Positions 7,111-9,566 of a stretch of 9,566 nt of DNA are shown here, in pieces (positions within the stretch are counted from its first letter, which is position 1; every line of letters begins with the position of its first letter). Under the pieces are notes generated by a model. The model saw nothing but the letters and a program-made list of their open reading frames with translations, did no database searches and had not been told where the DNA came from. The position numbers and the translations under genes are program-made. The stretch is from PBB1 sp031390425. GTDB lineage: Bacteria; Pseudomonadota; Gammaproteobacteria; Burkholderiales; Burkholderiaceae_C. The stretch is taken from positions 1-9,566 of the forward strand of contig JANMTL010000114.1 of assembly GCA_031390425.1 (NCBI GenBank), given 5' to 3'.

Positions 7111-7884
7111 TCATGCGGTGGGCTGGGCCCACACGAAGAATTCGGTGTTGCCCGGCGTGACGCCGTGGCCACTGCCGGTGATCGGGCTTTGAAAGTAGTC
7201 GCGCACCGTCAGTTGCTGCGCTATGCAGGCCGCGCGGATGCGCGTCTCGACCTCGATGAAGCTGCCTCGGTCCTTGACGATGCCGCCCTTGCCGATGTGC
7301 TCGGGCTGCAGCTCGAACTGCGGCTTGACCAGCATCAGCAGTTGCGCTTGAGGTGCCAGGTAGCGCCGCAGCGAGGGCAACACGAGCGTCAGCGAGATGA
7401 ACGACAGGTCGCCGGTGACGATGTCGAATGAGCCTTCCGAATGCGCGCCGGCAAATGCGGTGCCACTGACATCGCGGGCGTTGACGCCTTCGTGACATTG
7501 CACGCGCGCGTCCGCCGCCAGCTTGGCGTGCAACTGCCCGTGCCCGACCTCGATGCCGACCACATCGGTCGCGCCGCGTTGCAGCAGCAAATCGGTGAAG
7601 CCACCGGTGCTCTGGCCGACATCGAGGCAGTGCAGGCCTTCGACGGTGAAGCCACAGCGCGCCACGGCCGCTTCCAGCTTCAGGCCGCCGCGCGACACGA
7701 AGCGCAGTTCGGCGTCGTCGGTCACTTCGATCGAACAGCCATCCGGCAGGTCTTCGCCCGCCTTGCGCGGCACCGCCCAGCCCTTCGGCCCGAACCAGCG
7801 CACGGCGCCCGCGTCGATCAGCCGTTGCGCGGCCGATCGCGTGGGCACGAGGCCACGTTGCAAAAGCAGTTGGTCAGCACGCAT
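7111..7884 (-). CDS. tlyA: TlyA-family rRNA (cytidine-2'-O)-methyltransferase
   Basis: The predicted product is a 257-residue RNA methyltransferase of the TlyA/hemolysin-A family, with an N-terminal S4 RNA-binding domain (about 1-60, MRADQLLLQRGLVPTRSAAQ) and an FtsJ-like SAM-dependent domain. Visible family motifs are FVSRGGLKLEAAV (62-74, Lys69), LDVGQSTGGFTDLLLQ (87-102, SAM-binding loop), IEVGHGQLH (111-119), GDLSFISL (158-165), MLVKPQFE (184-191, Lys187) and TPGNTEFF (243-250). Studied homologues 2'-O-methylate cytidines in 16S and 23S rRNA; the target here is not known. ATG 7884 fits the usual family start. An upstream in-frame TTG at 7956 overlaps the ahcY stop (TTGA) but encodes an arginine-rich lead-in unlike the family. 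Neither start has a good ribosome-binding site. The enzyme makes SAH, which the upstream gene removes. The old hemolysin name is historical. Confidence 0.9.
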   Translation of the reverse strand: MRADQLLLQRGLVPTRSAAQRLIDAGAVRWFGPKGWAVPRKAGEDLPDGCSIEVTDDAELRFVSRGGLKLEAAVARCGFTVEGLHCLDVGQSTGGFTDLLLQRGATDVVGIEVGHGQLHAKLAADARVQCHEGVNARDVSGTAFAGAHSEGSFDIVTGDLSFISLTLVLPSLRRYLAPQAQLLMLVKPQFELQPEHIGKGGIVKDRGSFIEVETRIRAACIAQQLTVRDYFQSPITGSGHGVTPGNTEFFVWAQPTA

Positions 7885-7952
7885 GGGGTATCGGTCGAAG
7901 AACTCGCCGCGGAACCGGTTTCCCGGCCGCAGGCGAGGTGCCCCTTGGAGGC

Positions 7953-9415
<1,463 letters not shown>

Positions 9416-9418
9416 ATC

Positions 9419-9507
9419 GGGCTCCGATGAATGAGGAACCCGCACGGCTTCAGCGAGAGGAGATGTAGACGGACCACTCACCCACGAAGAACCATCGTGC
9501 GGGTGAG
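9419..9507 (-). promoter_or_regulatory. Expression platform of the SAH riboswitch: Shine-Dalgarno sequestor and anti-sequestor
   Basis: Three alternative pairings can be drawn by eye. (i) GGGTTCC (9441-9435) pairs with GGAGCCC (9425-9419), 7 bp with one wobble, burying the ahcY ribosome-binding site GGAG. (ii) ACCCGCACG (9504-9496), the 3' tail of the aptamer, is perfectly complementary over 9 bases to CGTGCGGGT (9446-9438), which would take GGGT away from the sequestor. (iii) CTCACCC (9507-9501) pairs with GGGTGAG (9483-9477), with ACGA/TCGT extending inside. Hairpin (iii) conflicts with aptamer helix P2 and with (ii). Stabilising P2 by SAH would therefore favour (ii) and expose the ribosome-binding site, an ON-switch. 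No T-run follows any hairpin, so translational control is more likely than termination. This model is inferred, not folded by program. Confidence 0.65.
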
Positions 9508-9566
9508 CGCAGTTGCAATGATGAACTCCGAGCCTGGGACACTGGACGTGCCTTGCAACGCTCCTC
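9501..9566 (-). promoter_or_regulatory. SAH riboswitch aptamer (5' edge cut by the window end)
   Basis: The leader of ahcY carries the hallmark segments of the S-adenosylhomocysteine riboswitch in order: GAGGAGCGTTGCAA (9566-9553), CCAGGCTCGG (9537-9528) and AACTGCGCTCACCC (9514-9501). P1 is GAG (9566-9564) plus bases beyond the window pairing with CTCGG (9532-9528), so at least about two 5' bases (expected CC) are missing. P2 pairs GAGCG (9563-9559) with CGCTC (9509-9505), and the adjoining TTGCAA segments (9558-9553 and 9518-9513) are also complementary. Known members sit upstream of ahcY and raise its expression when SAH accumulates. Location and strand agree with this. Confidence 0.9.

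Noticed and set aside
9477..9507. Hairpin CTCACCC/GGGTGAG in the ahcY leader as a Rho-independent terminator
   Set aside because: The bases after the stem (TGGTCCGTCTACATC) are not a T-tract. The fold fits better as an alternative helix of a translational switch.

Overview
This GC-rich window looks like the chromosome of a beta-proteobacterium, most likely of the order Burkholderiales. The evidence is the sequence type of the 5S rRNA tail, an S-adenosylhomocysteine (SAH) riboswitch in front of ahcY followed by tlyA and metF, and the style of the proteins. I see no insertion sequence, phage gene, tRNA, CRISPR array or defence system. This is a core-genome neighbourhood.

Layout: (1) Positions 1-84 (+) are the 3' part of a 5S rRNA, the end of an rRNA operon that enters from the left, followed by a hairpin terminator at 91-126. 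(2) 152-1096 (+) is an alpha/beta-hydrolase (lipase/esterase type) with an N-terminal membrane anchor. (3) Everything from 1068 to the right edge is on the minus strand. Read in its own direction, right to left, it contains: SAH riboswitch (9566-9501) and its expression platform, ahcY (9415-7953, broken by a frameshift near 8706), tlyA-like rRNA methyltransferase (7884-7111), metF (7097-6264), amn (6208-4703), then an ABC importer as ATPase (4686-3895), permease (3836-3060) and periplasmic binding protein (3063-2026), and last an HDOD-domain protein (1922-1068). No intergenic gap in the minus-strand cluster exceeds about 105 bases, and I found no convincing terminator inside it.

How the genes fit together: the riboswitch senses SAH, the by-product of all SAM-dependent methylation. 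AhcY splits SAH into homocysteine and adenosine. MetF supplies the methyl-THF that turns homocysteine back into methionine. TlyA is itself a SAM-dependent methyltransferase. Amn cleaves AMP, which adenosine becomes after phosphorylation, into adenine and ribose-5-phosphate. The gene order therefore suggests a methyl-cycle transcription unit that also handles the adenosine moiety, followed by an importer of the nitrate/sulfonate/HMP (COG0715-like) type whose substrate cannot be read from sequence. Co-transcription past metF is an inference from spacing.

The most notable points are: (a) an SAH riboswitch whose downstream sequence can be folded into a complete ON-switch, with a hairpin hiding the ahcY ribosome-binding site and a 9-bp anti-sequestor fed by the aptamer's own 3' end; (b) a frameshift plus stop in ahcY exactly at the expected active-site lysine, which no single inserted base can repair to lysine; (c) the chaining of amn and an unassigned ABC importer to the methyl-cycle genes. 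I see no wholly new biological system here.
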